From an uncultured Rhodospirillales bacterium (lineage in GTDB: Bacteria > Pseudomonadota > Alphaproteobacteria > Reyranellales > Reyranellaceae), in the NCBI GenBank assembly GCA_902825855.1, contig CADECW010000033.1, positions 1 to 52,074 of the forward strand: a DNA stretch of 52,074 bases, in the 5' to 3' direction. The translations under genes and the position numbers were made by a program. The notes beneath the pieces are model-generated. The model ran no database searches. It saw only the letters and a program-made list of their open reading frames with translations, and had not been told where the DNA came from. Position 1 is the stretch's first letter. Every line of letters starts with the position of its first letter. Positions 26,829 to 35,395 of this stretch are shown in pieces.

Positions 26829-27806
26829 TCAGTCCATCGTGATGTTGTTGTCGCGGATCACCTTGCCCCACTCGGCGACCTCGCTTCTCGCGAACTTGTC
26901 CATCTCCGCCGGAGTCCAGTCCTTCAGCACGGTACCAAGCTGGCTGGCGCGCTCCCTGACGGTATCCATCTTCGCAATCTTGCGCATCGCGGTGTTCAGC
27001 CTGTCGACGATCGGCTGCGGCGTGCCGGCGGGCGCGAACAGGGCGAACCAGCCATCGAGCCTGAAGCCCGGCAGGCCCGCCTCCGCTGTTGTCGGAATCT
27101 CGGCAAAGGCCGGATGCCGCTGGTCGCTCGCCAGCGCCAGCGCCTTCACCGCACCGCTGCGGATGTGGCCCGACACTGAAGGAGGTGTCACGACCATCAA
27201 CTCGACCTGGCCCGCCACCAGATCGGCGGTAGCCGGCCCGGCGCCCTTATAGGGCACGTGGGTGAGATCGATGCCGGCCGCCTTGTTCAGGAGCACACCG
27301 CCGAGATGCGGCACCGAGCCTGCGCCGACCGACGCGTAGTTGAGCTTGCCCGGGTTGGCCTTGGCATAGGCAATGAAGCTCTTGAGATCGTCGGCCGGAA
27401 CTTTCTTGGCGATGACGATGACATGCGGCGCCACCGCGCCCATGGCGACGCTCGCGAAGTCGTCGGGCTTCCAGTTCAGCTCCTTGATCAGCGCCGGATT
27501 GGCCGAATGATAGGCCGAGTACTGCATCAGCAGCGTGTAGCCATCGGGCTTGGCGCGGGCGACGATGGCGGTGCCGACATTGCCGTTGCCGCCGCCCTTG
27601 TTGTCGACGATCACCTGCTGGCCAAGCTCTTGGGACAGGAGGTCGGAGTAGAGCCGGGCGACCAGGTCAGTGCCGCCGCCCGGCGGCGCCGGCACCACCA
27701 TGGTGATGGGCCGGTCGGGATAGCTGGCCTGCGCCCATCCACGAGAAACAAGTGCAGGACCGGCAAGCGCGCCCAATCCGAAAGCCAGGAGACCGCGACG
27801 CTGCAT
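26829..27806 (-). CDS. Bug-family tripartite tricarboxylate receptor
   Basis: A 325-residue periplasmic solute receptor of the TctC/Bug family. The N-terminus MQRRGLLAFGLGALAGPALV has a twin-arginine-like motif and ends in GWAQA. Family marks are YPDRPITMVVPAPPGGGTD and VDNKGGGNGNVGT. Ligands are usually carboxylates. TctA/TctB membrane partners are not in the window. It lies seven bases after the glutathione-transferase gene, suggesting a role in feeding that catabolic operon. Confidence 0.95.
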   Translation of the reverse strand: MQRRGLLAFGLGALAGPALVSRGWAQASYPDRPITMVVPAPPGGGTDLVARLYSDLLSQELGQQVIVDNKGGGNGNVGTAIVARAKPDGYTLLMQYSAYHSANPALIKELNWKPDDFASVAMGAVAPHVIVIAKKVPADDLKSFIAYAKANPGKLNYASVGAGSVPHLGGVLLNKAAGIDLTHVPYKGAGPATADLVAGQVELMVVTPPSVSGHIRSGAVKALALASDQRHPAFAEIPTTAEAGLPGFRLDGWFALFAPAGTPQPIVDRLNTAMRKIAKMDTVRERASQLGTVLKDWTPAEMDKFARSEVAEWGKVIRDNNITMD

Positions 27807-27813
27807 GGGAACC

Positions 27814-28449
27814 TCAATTGCCCGGAAAGTTGCGCTTCCACACGGGGGCGAGCTTGGGTACCTGATCGCCGCGCCGCGCGATGGCGAAGAGATGCGGTGT
27901 CTCGCTCTCGAACCAGCCGCGCTTGGGGCGCCAGCGCGTCATGATGTCGATGTAGATGTCGAGGGCTGAAAAGCGCTCGCCCAGGAACCACGGGCTGCCG
28001 GCCTCGCGCTCGACCTGGCGCCACAGGCGCTGGGCATAGGCGTCGGTTGCGGCACGAAAGGGATCGCGCGCGGCGTTGACCGACACGAAGCGCGACGGAT
28101 CGTCGGCGTAGGTGAAGGTCGGATAGATGTTGGCGACGATGAACACCAGCCAGCGCAGGAACTTGCCCCGTTCCCTGGCGTCGGACGACGGCACCAGCGA
28201 ATCCGTGCGCGTGATGTCGGCGAGCAGCAACGTGATCGCCGCACTCTCGCTCATGACGCTGCCGTCGGGCATCTCCAGGGTCGGCACCTGGGCCAACGGA
28301 TTGACCTTCTTCAGCTTGGCGTCGGCGTCGGGCGTGCGGAACAGGTCCTCGACCGGCTCGAAAGTATAGGGCAGCCCGTACCAGACGAGCTGCGCCTCCA
28401 CGATGGTCGAGCCCCAGCCCGCGCGACCCCAGAGCTTGTAGCCTGTCAT
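27814..28449 (-). CDS. Glutathione S-transferase family protein
   Basis: A 211-residue GST with a thioredoxin-like N-terminal domain (NPLAQVPTLEMPDGSVMSESAAI, containing the cis-Pro and the glutathione gamma-Glu-binding Glu-Ser) and an all-helical C-terminal domain. It probably conjugates or isomerises an organic substrate within the surrounding catabolic operon. Ten bases separate it from the dehydrogenase stop. Confidence 0.92.
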   Translation of the reverse strand: MTGYKLWGRAGWGSTIVEAQLVWYGLPYTFEPVEDLFRTPDADAKLKKVNPLAQVPTLEMPDGSVMSESAAITLLLADITRTDSLVPSSDARERGKFLRWLVFIVANIYPTFTYADDPSRFVSVNAARDPFRAATDAYAQRLWRQVEREAGSPWFLGERFSALDIYIDIMTRWRPKRGWFESETPHLFAIARRGDQVPKLAPVWKRNFPGN

Positions 28450-28459
28450 CGCTGCTCCC

Positions 28460-29329
28460 TTATGGCTTCTGCAGGGGCTGGATCAGGCTGCACGTATCCC
28501 AGCGTCCGCCGCCGCGCTGCTGCACGCGGTCATAGAACTGGTCGACCAGGGCGACCAGCGGCATTGCCGCCTTGGCGCGCTTGCCCTCGGCCATGCTGAT
28601 GCCGAGATCCTTGCGCATCCAGTCGACCGCGAAGCCGAACTCGAACTTCCCCTCGACCATCGCCTTCCAGCGATTTTCCATCTGCCAGCTCTGCGCCGCG
28701 CCCTTGGAGATGGCGTCGATCACTTTCTCCATGTCGAGGCCCGAGCGCTGCCCGAGATTCAGCGCCTCGGCGAGGCCCTGGACGATGCCGGCGATGCACA
28801 TCTGGTTCATCATCTTGGTGATCTGCCCCGAGCCCGGCGGGCCGATCAGGGTGATCGCCTTGGAATAGGCATCGGCCACCGGCTTTGCCCTGTCGAACGG
28901 CGCCTGCTCGCCGCCGCACATCACGGTGAGCTGACCGTTCTCGGCACCGGCCTGGCCGCCCGAGACGGGAGCGTCGACGAAGTCGATGCCGCGCTTCTTG
29001 CCTTCGGCGTGAAGCTCGCGGGCGATGTCGGCAGAAGCCGTGGTGTTGTCGAAGAAGATCGTGCCCTTGGCCATACCGGCAAACGCACCGTCATCACCGA
29101 GCACGACCGCTCGCAGATGTTCGTCGTTGCCGACACAGGAAAACACGATCTCCTGGCCAGCTGCCGCCGCCTTGGGCGTCTTGGCCGCCTTGCCCTTGTG
29201 CTTCTGGGTCCAGGCCTCTGCCTTGGCGAAGGTCCTGTTGTAGACCGTCACGTCATGGCCCTTCGCCGCGAGATGGCCCGCCATCGGGAAGCCCATCACG
29301 CCCAGACCGAGAAATGCCACCTTGGCCAT
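28460..29329 (-). CDS. Beta-hydroxyacid dehydrogenase (3-HIBADH family)
   Basis: A 289-residue NAD(P)-dependent dehydrogenase. The Rossmann motif is GLGVMGFPMAGHLAAKGH, the substrate motif is FVDAPVSGGQAGAENGQLTVMCGG, and the catalytic Lys lies in GQITKMMNQ. Substrates may be 3-hydroxyisobutyrate, tartronate semialdehyde or glyoxylate. Two adjacent ATGs (29332, 29329) follow GGGAG; I prefer the second for spacing. First gene of the operon with GST, Bug receptor and racemase-like protein. Confidence 0.93.
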   Translation of the reverse strand: MAKVAFLGLGVMGFPMAGHLAAKGHDVTVYNRTFAKAEAWTQKHKGKAAKTPKAAAAGQEIVFSCVGNDEHLRAVVLGDDGAFAGMAKGTIFFDNTTASADIARELHAEGKKRGIDFVDAPVSGGQAGAENGQLTVMCGGEQAPFDRAKPVADAYSKAITLIGPPGSGQITKMMNQMCIAGIVQGLAEALNLGQRSGLDMEKVIDAISKGAAQSWQMENRWKAMVEGKFEFGFAVDWMRKDLGISMAEGKRAKAAMPLVALVDQFYDRVQQRGGGRWDTCSLIQPLQKP

Positions 29330-29400
29330 CATCCACTCCCGCAAGATTTCGTTTGAGGCCGCGATCATAGTGGCAAATCGGGCCGATGCCAGTCCGGGCC

Positions 29401-29832
29401 TCAGGTGGCGAAGCGTAGGCCGGGACCCGTGCCCGCGAGCCATTCGCGCATGCCCGAGACTCTGCGAACCAGGATTGCGCGCCATAGGTGTCGCCGTTGC
29501 TGCGGACGTTGATGCTTCAAGTCGCTCAGCTGTCGCTCTCGGTCCTCGGCCAGGCCGAACCGCCGGCGTCACCCGAGCCCAGGATGCCGTCGAGCCGCTC
29601 TCGCGGCGCAAAGGTAGCCCGCAGCCAGTTGCCGCCATCGCTGTTCCCAGGGCAGCGGGGCGCGGCGTTCACCACGTCACCCCCCGCATCGTTCCGGTTG
29701 AGAGCGGACGGACGATGAGCTCGGTGCCCTGCATGACGGTGCCGTCGGGCGCGCGATAGAGGAAGTCGTCGGCCGCGGCACCGCGGCAAGGGTGAGCACC
29801 GCAGCAACCGAACGGCGTCGAGTGGCGGTCAC
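29401..29832 (-). pseudogene. Decayed secreted-protein gene with several frameshifts
   Basis: Coding signal is spread over all three minus frames in order. Pieces are VTATRRRSVAAVLTLAAV (signal peptide, GTG overlapping the permease stop), DDFLYRAPDGTVMQGTELIV, PRCPGNSDGGNWLRATFAPR, SNGDTYGAQSWFAESR and finally MREWLAGTGPGLRFAT before TGA at 29401. At least three frame changes are needed to join them. The family is not recognised. It was once the gene downstream of the LctP permease. Confidence 0.6.
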
Positions 29833-31277
29833 GAGCTGACCAGCAGGATCACGATGGCGGCGAAGCCGGTGACCAGGGGCGGCAGAGCGAGCGGCCAGGC
29901 GCGACGATAGAGCACGGAATCCGGTGTCGCGAGCGCCAGGATCGCCGCACCCATCGAGACGCGGATCGGCGAGAGCATGGTGAGGTTGGTGCAGACGCTG
30001 TTCTGCACCGCCGCGATCCAGGCGGGGTCGAGGGAAGTGGCGCGGGCGAGCGCCGTCACCATCGGCATCAGCATTGCGTTGGCCGCGGCGCCGCCACCGG
30101 TCAGGAAGCCGCCGACGGCGGCAAACACCGGCACGCTGAGGGCGGCGCCACGTCCGGCGGCGGCACGCAGCGCTTCGGCGATCGAATCGGCCATTCCCGA
30201 GCCGACATAGAACTCCGCCATCACGACGAACAGGAGCGTCACAAGGCAAGCGCGCCAGGCGCCGCGGCCGGCCTCGGCCAGCACGCGGCCGAGCGGGGCG
30301 CGCGCCTGCCACGCCACGACGAGGCCGATGGCCACCAGCCAGAAACCGGGCGCGTAGAACGGCGCGAAGGCCGGCTGGTTGTCGAACGGCTTCAGCGCCC
30401 ACAGCGGTTTCAGGAGATCGCGCAGCGGTGACACCAGGCGAGTGGCGCACAGGGCCACGGTGAGGGCGACGTAAGGCGCGTTGGCCTTGAGCGCCACGAC
30501 CAGCCGAGCGTGGTCGGGCCGCTCGTCGCGCCAGAAGCGGATGGCGAGAAGCAGCGCGGTCGCCGCGGCGCCCGCGATCTCGACGTCGCTGTAGAAATTC
30601 AGCAGCAGGATCAGGCCAAGCAGCAGGACGGTCCACACGGCATCGTCGACCTTCTGTGCCAAGGACACGGCGACGCCGGCGTCGCGCGCGAAACGCCAAT
30701 AAAGCATCAGGTAGAAGGCGTGGATCGGCACCTGCAGGATCGCCGAGCCGAGGCCGAGCTGGTTGGGCGTCTGGCCGGCGAGCGTGGCGCCCACCGTCGT
30801 GCCGATGGCGAGCGCGCCCCACGGGACCAGCGACTGGCTGTAGAGGCCGAGCAGCAATGCCGGCAGGCCGCCGATGCCAATGCGCCGCAGGCCGGTCAGC
30901 GCGATGATGTACCCGATGCCGAAGCCCGTCACTGCTTCGCCGAACGGCGCCAGCAGGAAGCATACCGACCAAAGCCGGCGCGGATTGGCCTCGAGCGCAC
31001 CGCCTGCGGTTTCGCCGCGGGCCTGCAGGCAGCGGTGGAAGAACATGCCGGCGGCAATGATGGCGATGACGTGCCAGGAGAGCCACGCGCCGGCGGCCGT
31101 CTCGCGCAGGAACAGCGGACCAAGGACGGCACTGCCCCGGCCTTGCAGGACGATGATGAAGGAGGCGGCCAACGTCGCGGACAGGCCGGCGAGACCGGCG
31201 ACCAGCGCGCTGACGCGGCCCGAAGCGAGCAGTCCGAGCACGAGCAGCAGCGGCGCGAGGGCGAGCAGGGTCGTCAT
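29829..31277 (-). CDS. LctP-family L-lactate/glycolate permease
   Basis: A 482-residue inner-membrane protein with about twelve or more hydrophobic segments. The LctP signature is present (EAVTGFGIGYIIAL, SQSLVPWGALAIGT, GGGAAANAMLMPM). Transports L-lactate, glycolate or similar hydroxy acids with protons. The ATG at 31277 starts directly at the first membrane helix. The neighbouring hydroxyacid dehydrogenase fits a hydroxy-acid substrate, which is inference. Confidence 0.92.
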   Translation of the reverse strand: MTTLLALAPLLLVLGLLASGRVSALVAGLAGLSATLAASFIIVLQGRGSAVLGPLFLRETAAGAWLSWHVIAIIAAGMFFHRCLQARGETAGGALEANPRRLWSVCFLLAPFGEAVTGFGIGYIIALTGLRRIGIGGLPALLLGLYSQSLVPWGALAIGTTVGATLAGQTPNQLGLGSAILQVPIHAFYLMLYWRFARDAGVAVSLAQKVDDAVWTVLLLGLILLLNFYSDVEIAGAAATALLLAIRFWRDERPDHARLVVALKANAPYVALTVALCATRLVSPLRDLLKPLWALKPFDNQPAFAPFYAPGFWLVAIGLVVAWQARAPLGRVLAEAGRGAWRACLVTLLFVVMAEFYVGSGMADSIAEALRAAAGRGAALSVPVFAAVGGFLTGGGAAANAMLMPMVTALARATSLDPAWIAAVQNSVCTNLTMLSPIRVSMGAAILALATPDSVLYRRAWPLALPPLVTGFAAIVILLVSS

Positions 31278-31302
31278 GGGACGCGACGGATGGAGGCGCG
31301 GA

Positions 31303-31473
31303 CTAGTCGTTCGACGTGCGCCGGTCGACCGGTCGGCCGTGCCAGGGGTTCCGTGCGGCCCAGGCATCATCTGTCCACGGTGGGTTGGCACTGCAAGCCG
31401 CGCACAACCTGCGGCGCTGCGGGTTGGCGCCCGTGTTCTCGCAGAGGCAGAAATCGCCCATCCTTGCCGTCAC
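31303..31473 (-). CDS. Small zinc-ribbon-like Cys protein, coupled ORF
   Basis: A 56-codon frame whose GTG overlaps the TGA of the preceding Cys-rich gene (GTGA); an internal ATG at 31461 gives 52 codons. It contains CLCENTGANPQRRRLCAAC, a C-x-C ... C-x2-C arrangement like a small metal-binding ribbon, then a Trp-rich tail (PPWTDDAWAARNPWHGRP). Codon use looks coding. No family recognised. Confidence 0.5.
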   Translation of the reverse strand: MTARMGDFCLCENTGANPQRRRLCAACSANPPWTDDAWAARNPWHGRPVDRRTSND

Positions 31474-31622
31474 CACAACTCGTCAACCGAATGATCCGAC
31501 GAGCCGCAGGCGGTACCGGTTCGTCGCTTGCCGTTGCCGCAGCGGCAAATGCCGTCCAGGCCGGGCTCGCCCTGCAGCTCCCTGGCGCAGGAACCGTAGC
31601 AACAATTGGCCTTGCAGGTCAT
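31470..31622 (-). CDS. 50-residue Cys-rich protein with SEC-C-like motif
   Basis: A 50-codon frame from ATG 31622 with GGAG eight bases upstream. Seven cysteines lie in MTCKANCCYGSC and CRCGNGKRRTGTACG. The latter resembles the zinc-binding SEC-C motif (CxCGxGKxxxxCC). No signal peptide, so probably a cytoplasmic metal-binding protein. It sits between LctP and tRNA-Thr and is coupled to the second small Cys protein. Confidence 0.55.
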   Translation of the reverse strand: MTCKANCCYGSCARELQGEPGLDGICRCGNGKRRTGTACGSSDHSVDELW

Positions 31623-31694
31623 CTGTCCAGCTCCGTGAGCGCGGCGGGATGGCCGCTTGCGCGACTGTTGCCTTTCGCCTAGAACCCGCGCCGT

Positions 31695-31770
31695 GCCCCG
31701 ATAGCTCAGCTGGTAGAGCACGTCATTCGTAATGATGGGGTCGGCGGTTCGATTCCGTCTCGGGGCACCA
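31695..31770 (+). tRNA. tRNA-Thr (anticodon CGU)
   Basis: A complete 76-base cloverleaf. The acceptor GCCCCGA pairs with TCGGGGC, the D arm is GCTCAGCTGGTAGAGC, the anticodon loop TTCGTAA gives CGU (reads ACG, Thr), the T arm is GGCGG-TTCGATT-CCGTC, and the 3' end ACCA is encoded. It marks the border between packed core genome and the fragment-rich region. Confidence 0.95.
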
Positions 31771-31862
31771 ATATTTTCAAGCTTTTGGCGCGTCGACGCG
31801 GTCTGGCCCATAAGGGCGGGGACACACCGGGGACACAGTTGGTGGGATATCGGCTCGTAACC

Positions 31863-32863
31863 ATGGCCAAGACTACACGCGGCCGAGGCGATCTGGACTC
31901 CTCCCGGCCACCCAAGTGGATCAAGCCGCAGCTCACACGCCTGGTTGATGAAGCGCCGGCCGGACCGGACTGGCTGCATGAGATCAAGTACGACGGCTAC
32001 CGCATGCAAGCCCGGATCGATGGCGGCAAGGTCAAGCTGCTCACACACACCGGCCTCGACTGGTCGCATCGCTATCGCCGAACGATCGAGGCGCTCGGCT
32101 CCCTAAAGGTGAAGTCGGCCTATCTCGACGGCGAGCTGTGTGCGCTGAACGCGGAAGGCGTGCCCGTATTCAGTCGGCTGCAGGCAGCAATGGACGAGGG
32201 CAAGACGGATCAACTCGTTTTCTTTGCCTTCGACCTTCTATTCCTGAACGGCGAGAGCACGGTGGGGCTGCCGCTGATCGAGCGCAAGAAGCGACTGCGA
32301 TTCCGGGCCTCCGCTACAGCGAGCATGTTGCCGGCGATGGACCGCGGTTTCGAGCACAGGCCTGCGCGCTGGGTCTGGAGGGCGCCATCTCGAAGCGGGC
32401 CGATCAGCCCTATGCTCCAGGCGACCGTGGGATTTGGGTGAAGTCCAAGTGCCTCAACCGTGAGGAGTTCGTCGTCGTTGGGTGGACTGATCCCGAGGGC
32501 AGCCGTTCGCACATCGGCGCGTTACTGCTGGGCTACTACACAGAGGATGGCCGCCTTCACTACGCAGGACGCGCCGGTACTGGCATCACCGACAAGGAAC
32601 TGAAGCGCCTGGCTGGCGTGCTGAAGCCGCTGGCGGTGACGAAGATGCCGCTTCCCGAGCCACCACCAAGGGACAGCCGCTTCGGCTCACCTCTTAAGCT
32701 CAGAAAGGTCCACTGGGTGAAGCCTGAGGTGGTCGTGGAAGTGACGTATCTCACCTGGACCGATGACAACCTGTTGCGGCAGGTGTCGTACCAGGGGAAG
32801 CGGCAGGACAAGCCAGCGAGACAGGTGGTGCGGTCGGTACCTCATCCAGACGGCGCTAGGTGA
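31863..32863 (+). pseudogene. LigD-type ATP-dependent DNA ligase, frameshifted
   Basis: The N-terminal part (from ATG 31863) has the ligase adenylation site EIKYDGYRM (Lys of KYDG) and LDGELCAL, up to about base 32305. The sequence then changes frame: GLRYSEHVAGDG, LEGAISKRADQPYAPGDRG, WVKSKC and the OB-fold part continue to TAG at 32863. A few residues are also missing at the junction. It would have sealed DNA ends in NHEJ-like repair. No Ku gene is in the window. Three other pieces of this ligase lie downstream. Confidence 0.85.
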
Positions 32864-32904
32864 GATGCGGCGACAACTCAATTTTCTTCCCAGCAAAAAA
32901 ACGG

Positions 32905-33846
32905 ATGGCGAGACCAGGACAACAAGAAGCAGAAAAACGCACGCATCGTCCGCTCTCAATAGTTGATTCTTTCAGCTATTCAATTCGGGTAGGGTTTTCA
33001 GTAGGCACAGGACGGCTGGACGTGGATCTATCCAAAGTTATCGGGCGAGTTCGTGAGAGTAACCTGCAAGCCCGCGGGGCAAGAGCGCGTTGGGCCTCGC
33101 ATCGAGCGAATGTGATGCGCATTGTGCGTCGTATCCCGAGTACGGGCCGACGTATTGCGCTTCTTGGGGCTGGCCATTTGCACGACGTGGAACTTGACGA
33201 ACTTATGCGGAGATATGAGCACGTCACACTGGTCGACCTTGACGCTGAGACGGTGCTAGCTACGGTGGCCGAATACCCCCATGCAGCCGCACAATGTACC
33301 ATACATGCACCCGTCGATTTGACGGGTCTGTTCGATGTGCTCCCGCTGATGGGATGCAATGAGGACGGATTGAATCGCGCAATTGCTCTCATGACAAACC
33401 ATCGATGCGCAGTGGCCGGTGCGCCCTTTGATCTCACAGTCTCGCTTGGAGTACTCACCCAACTCCTACAAGCGGTGATTGATGTAGGGTTTGACGCGGA
33501 GGACATACCACGAGCTTCCCTTATAGTGCGAGACAAACACCTCAACGATCTTCTTCGCTTGACCCGGCCCGGAGGCACAATTGTCATCGTCACCGACATC
33601 GTGTCGACCGCCTCGGCTCCGGAACTTGCACAAATACCCAAGGAACACTTGGAGTTTCATCTCGCACAGCTTGTGGCGGCCGGGAATTTCTTCACGGGAA
33701 CGAACCCTTACAGAATCATCGCCTTGCTACAGAGCGCGCATCGTGCCGAAGTGGCCCGCGCACGATTTATCGGTCCCTGGCTCTGGCCTGTCACTTCTGA
33801 TCGTCAACACCTGACGGGCGCAATCGTTGTTAGGAAGCGGAGCTAA
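32905..33846 (+). CDS. Rossmann SAM-methyltransferase-like protein
   Basis: About 313 residues. SAM-site features: RIALLGAGHLHDVELDEL (motif I) and HVTLVDLDAETV (motif II acid). Later LIVRDKHLNDLLRLTRPGG and TIVIVTDIV are typical of the methyltransferase core. The N-terminal RGARARWASHRANVMRIV helix recalls a little-studied family of stand-alone methyltransferase-like proteins. The start is uncertain (32860, 32905 or GTG 33022). GC is visibly lower than in core genes. Inserted between the ligase pseudogene and a duplicate of its 3' end. Confidence 0.7.
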   Translation: MARPGQQEAEKRTHRPLSIVDSFSYSIRVGFSVGTGRLDVDLSKVIGRVRESNLQARGARARWASHRANVMRIVRRIPSTGRRIALLGAGHLHDVELDELMRRYEHVTLVDLDAETVLATVAEYPHAAAQCTIHAPVDLTGLFDVLPLMGCNEDGLNRAIALMTNHRCAVAGAPFDLTVSLGVLTQLLQAVIDVGFDAEDIPRASLIVRDKHLNDLLRLTRPGGTIVIVTDIVSTASAPELAQIPKEHLEFHLAQLVAAGNFFTGTNPYRIIALLQSAHRAEVARARFIGPWLWPVTSDRQHLTGAIVVRKRS

Positions 33847-33859
33847 ACAACTCGAATAG

Positions 33860-33906
33860 CGGGAGGACAAGCCAGCGAGGCAAGTTGTGCGCCCGGTACC
33901 ACATCC
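33860..33906 (+). repeat. Ligase 3'-end fragment (second copy)
   Basis: The segment containing GGACAAGCCAGCGAGGCAAG and GGTACCACATCC matches 32796-32848, the last codons of the ligase. The methyltransferase-like gene is thus flanked by direct repeats of about 45 bases. Confidence 0.7.
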
Positions 33907-33997
33907 TCCTCGCCGCGCGATGGTGTAGCCAGGTCATCCTACACTCAAGCTTATATGCCGTCCGGCCCCCAGCGCTGTGCACTGCATTGCCTTAGTT

Positions 33998-34366
33998 TCA
34001 CTGCGGTTTCCCGGCACACATTGCGCCGCGCTTCGTGGCGGGTGGTTCCTTCTCGGCTTTCACGAGTTCGTCGTCCAGGGATTTGATAGTCATTTTGCCG
34101 ACAATCTCATCTTCCGTCGTTTCATATGAAGTATTGATGATCTTTCGCTTTCTTTTGTACGCAAGAACCGCCGCGGCCGTTGAAGGACCATAGGTCTGGG
34201 TGGCCAGCTCTTCTTCATCGATGGAAAGTCCATCGATGAACGCGAGCGCAGCCTGAACCTTGCCGACAAAATCTCCCGTCGTCCCGCGGGTGAGATGTGC
34301 GCTGTCCTTCACAAGGCAGGCCTGCAGGCGCTCGTCGTCAGCAAACGTGGTTGATTTCAGTGCCAT
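33998..34366 (-). CDS. Peptidoglycan-binding-like domain protein (copy 1)
   Basis: A 122-residue protein built around a PG_binding_1-like helical unit: VGKVQAALAFIDGL, TYGPSTAAAVLAYKRKRKIIN and IVGKMTIKSLDDEL. No signal peptide. A paralogue is at 50726-51250 (start MALQSKLF versus MALKSTTF). It follows the metzincin gene by 18 bases with GGGAG before its ATG, so the two form an operon. In other systems such domains deliver or anchor hydrolases to the wall; here the role is unknown. Confidence 0.75.
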   Translation of the reverse strand: MALKSTTFADDERLQACLVKDSAHLTRGTTGDFVGKVQAALAFIDGLSIDEEELATQTYGPSTAAAVLAYKRKRKIINTSYETTEDEIVGKMTIKSLDDELVKAEKEPPATKRGAMCAGKPQ

Positions 34367-34384
34367 GCGCTTGGCTCCCAGCGG

Positions 34385-35395
34385 TTAATAGTCGACTTGG
34401 CGAAATTGAGGGCCCATCAGGTGCATGATCTCGATCTGATTGAAGTTGAGCCGCTTGGACTTTATGTCGAGCGATGGAAACATGAGGTTGATCTGTGTGT
34501 TGTGATCGAGACCGAACGAATGGCCGATCTCGTGAGCGAGCCCGTGCCGCAAGTCTGTAAAGTCCTTGTTCAGCACAGAGCCGACAAACACGATATTGAA
34601 ACTGCGGTTGTCCACTTTGCGCCTCGCCTTCATGTTGATGGCGACGTTCGAATCATCAATGATTTTGCCCTCTCTGGCTGTGATTGGAACGGGCAGCACA
34701 AAAATGACTCCATGCGTGGTCGAAAAAAGGTTGGGAAACTTGAGATTGAACGCATCGATAACGCGCCCGACAAGTTTCTTGTCGTAAACGTTGAATTTCT
34801 TTCCGACCGATCCGTCGATCGTGAGTGTCTTTGCCGCGAGCGTACTGGCTGCGGGGCCATCAATATTGCGGACCGAGAAGTTCGTTTGCTGCTCAAAGAC
34901 AGCGTTAACGTCATTCAACAACTCCGCGATCGGCAAGCGTGCGCGCTTGTCGCGGTTGATGCGGTCGAACAGATAGCAGACCGTGAAGAAGCGCATTTCC
35001 TGCCTCTTGACCGAGACCAAGAGCTGAAAGTTCGGTTTCGCCGCCGGCGGTCGGGCATTCGGCAGGTCCTTGCCCTGGATCACCGTCATCCCGACGTTGC
35101 CACCTGTCAGCGTAAACTGGACGAGCGTTCGCTCAGGAATGGTGACCTTCTGCACGAACAGGTTCGGGCCTGGAAGCGAGGCGGGCAGATTCGACCCCGC
35201 CAGCAGGACCCGGAAGTTCGACATTGCCGTCACCGCCGTCGAGCCCTTAACTGCCAGTTCGGCGCGAAATTCGCCCGATTCGACAAACATCTCACGCGTC
35301 GAGCCTAGCGGGACCATCTGGTAGTTGGCATCGGGGTCGAAACCGTCAGTAGGTTTCTTGTTACCGTCGACCCTCTTGACAATCTTTACCGGCAC
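34385..35395 (-). CDS. Metzincin-type zinc protease
   Basis: A 336-residue protein with the zinc motif HEIGHSFGLDH and a following Met-turn (NLMFPS), the signature of metzincins such as matrixin or reprolysin-like enzymes. The N-terminal 150 residues look like a beta-sandwich. No Sec signal. I chose the GTG at 35395 because AAGGAGG stands seven bases before it; longer starts lack a site. First gene of the operon with the peptidoglycan-binding-like protein. Confidence 0.8.
   Translation of the reverse strand: MPVKIVKRVDGNKKPTDGFDPDANYQMVPLGSTREMFVESGEFRAELAVKGSTAVTAMSNFRVLLAGSNLPASLPGPNLFVQKVTIPERTLVQFTLTGGNVGMTVIQGKDLPNARPPAAKPNFQLLVSVKRQEMRFFTVCYLFDRINRDKRARLPIAELLNDVNAVFEQQTNFSVRNIDGPAASTLAAKTLTIDGSVGKKFNVYDKKLVGRVIDAFNLKFPNLFSTTHGVIFVLPVPITAREGKIIDDSNVAINMKARRKVDNRSFNIVFVGSVLNKDFTDLRHGLAHEIGHSFGLDHNTQINLMFPSLDIKSKRLNFNQIEIMHLMGPQFRQVDY

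Noticed and set aside
30510..31682. 390-codon plus-strand frame
   Set aside because: Antisense to the LctP permease; hydrophilic low-complexity translation typical of shadows.
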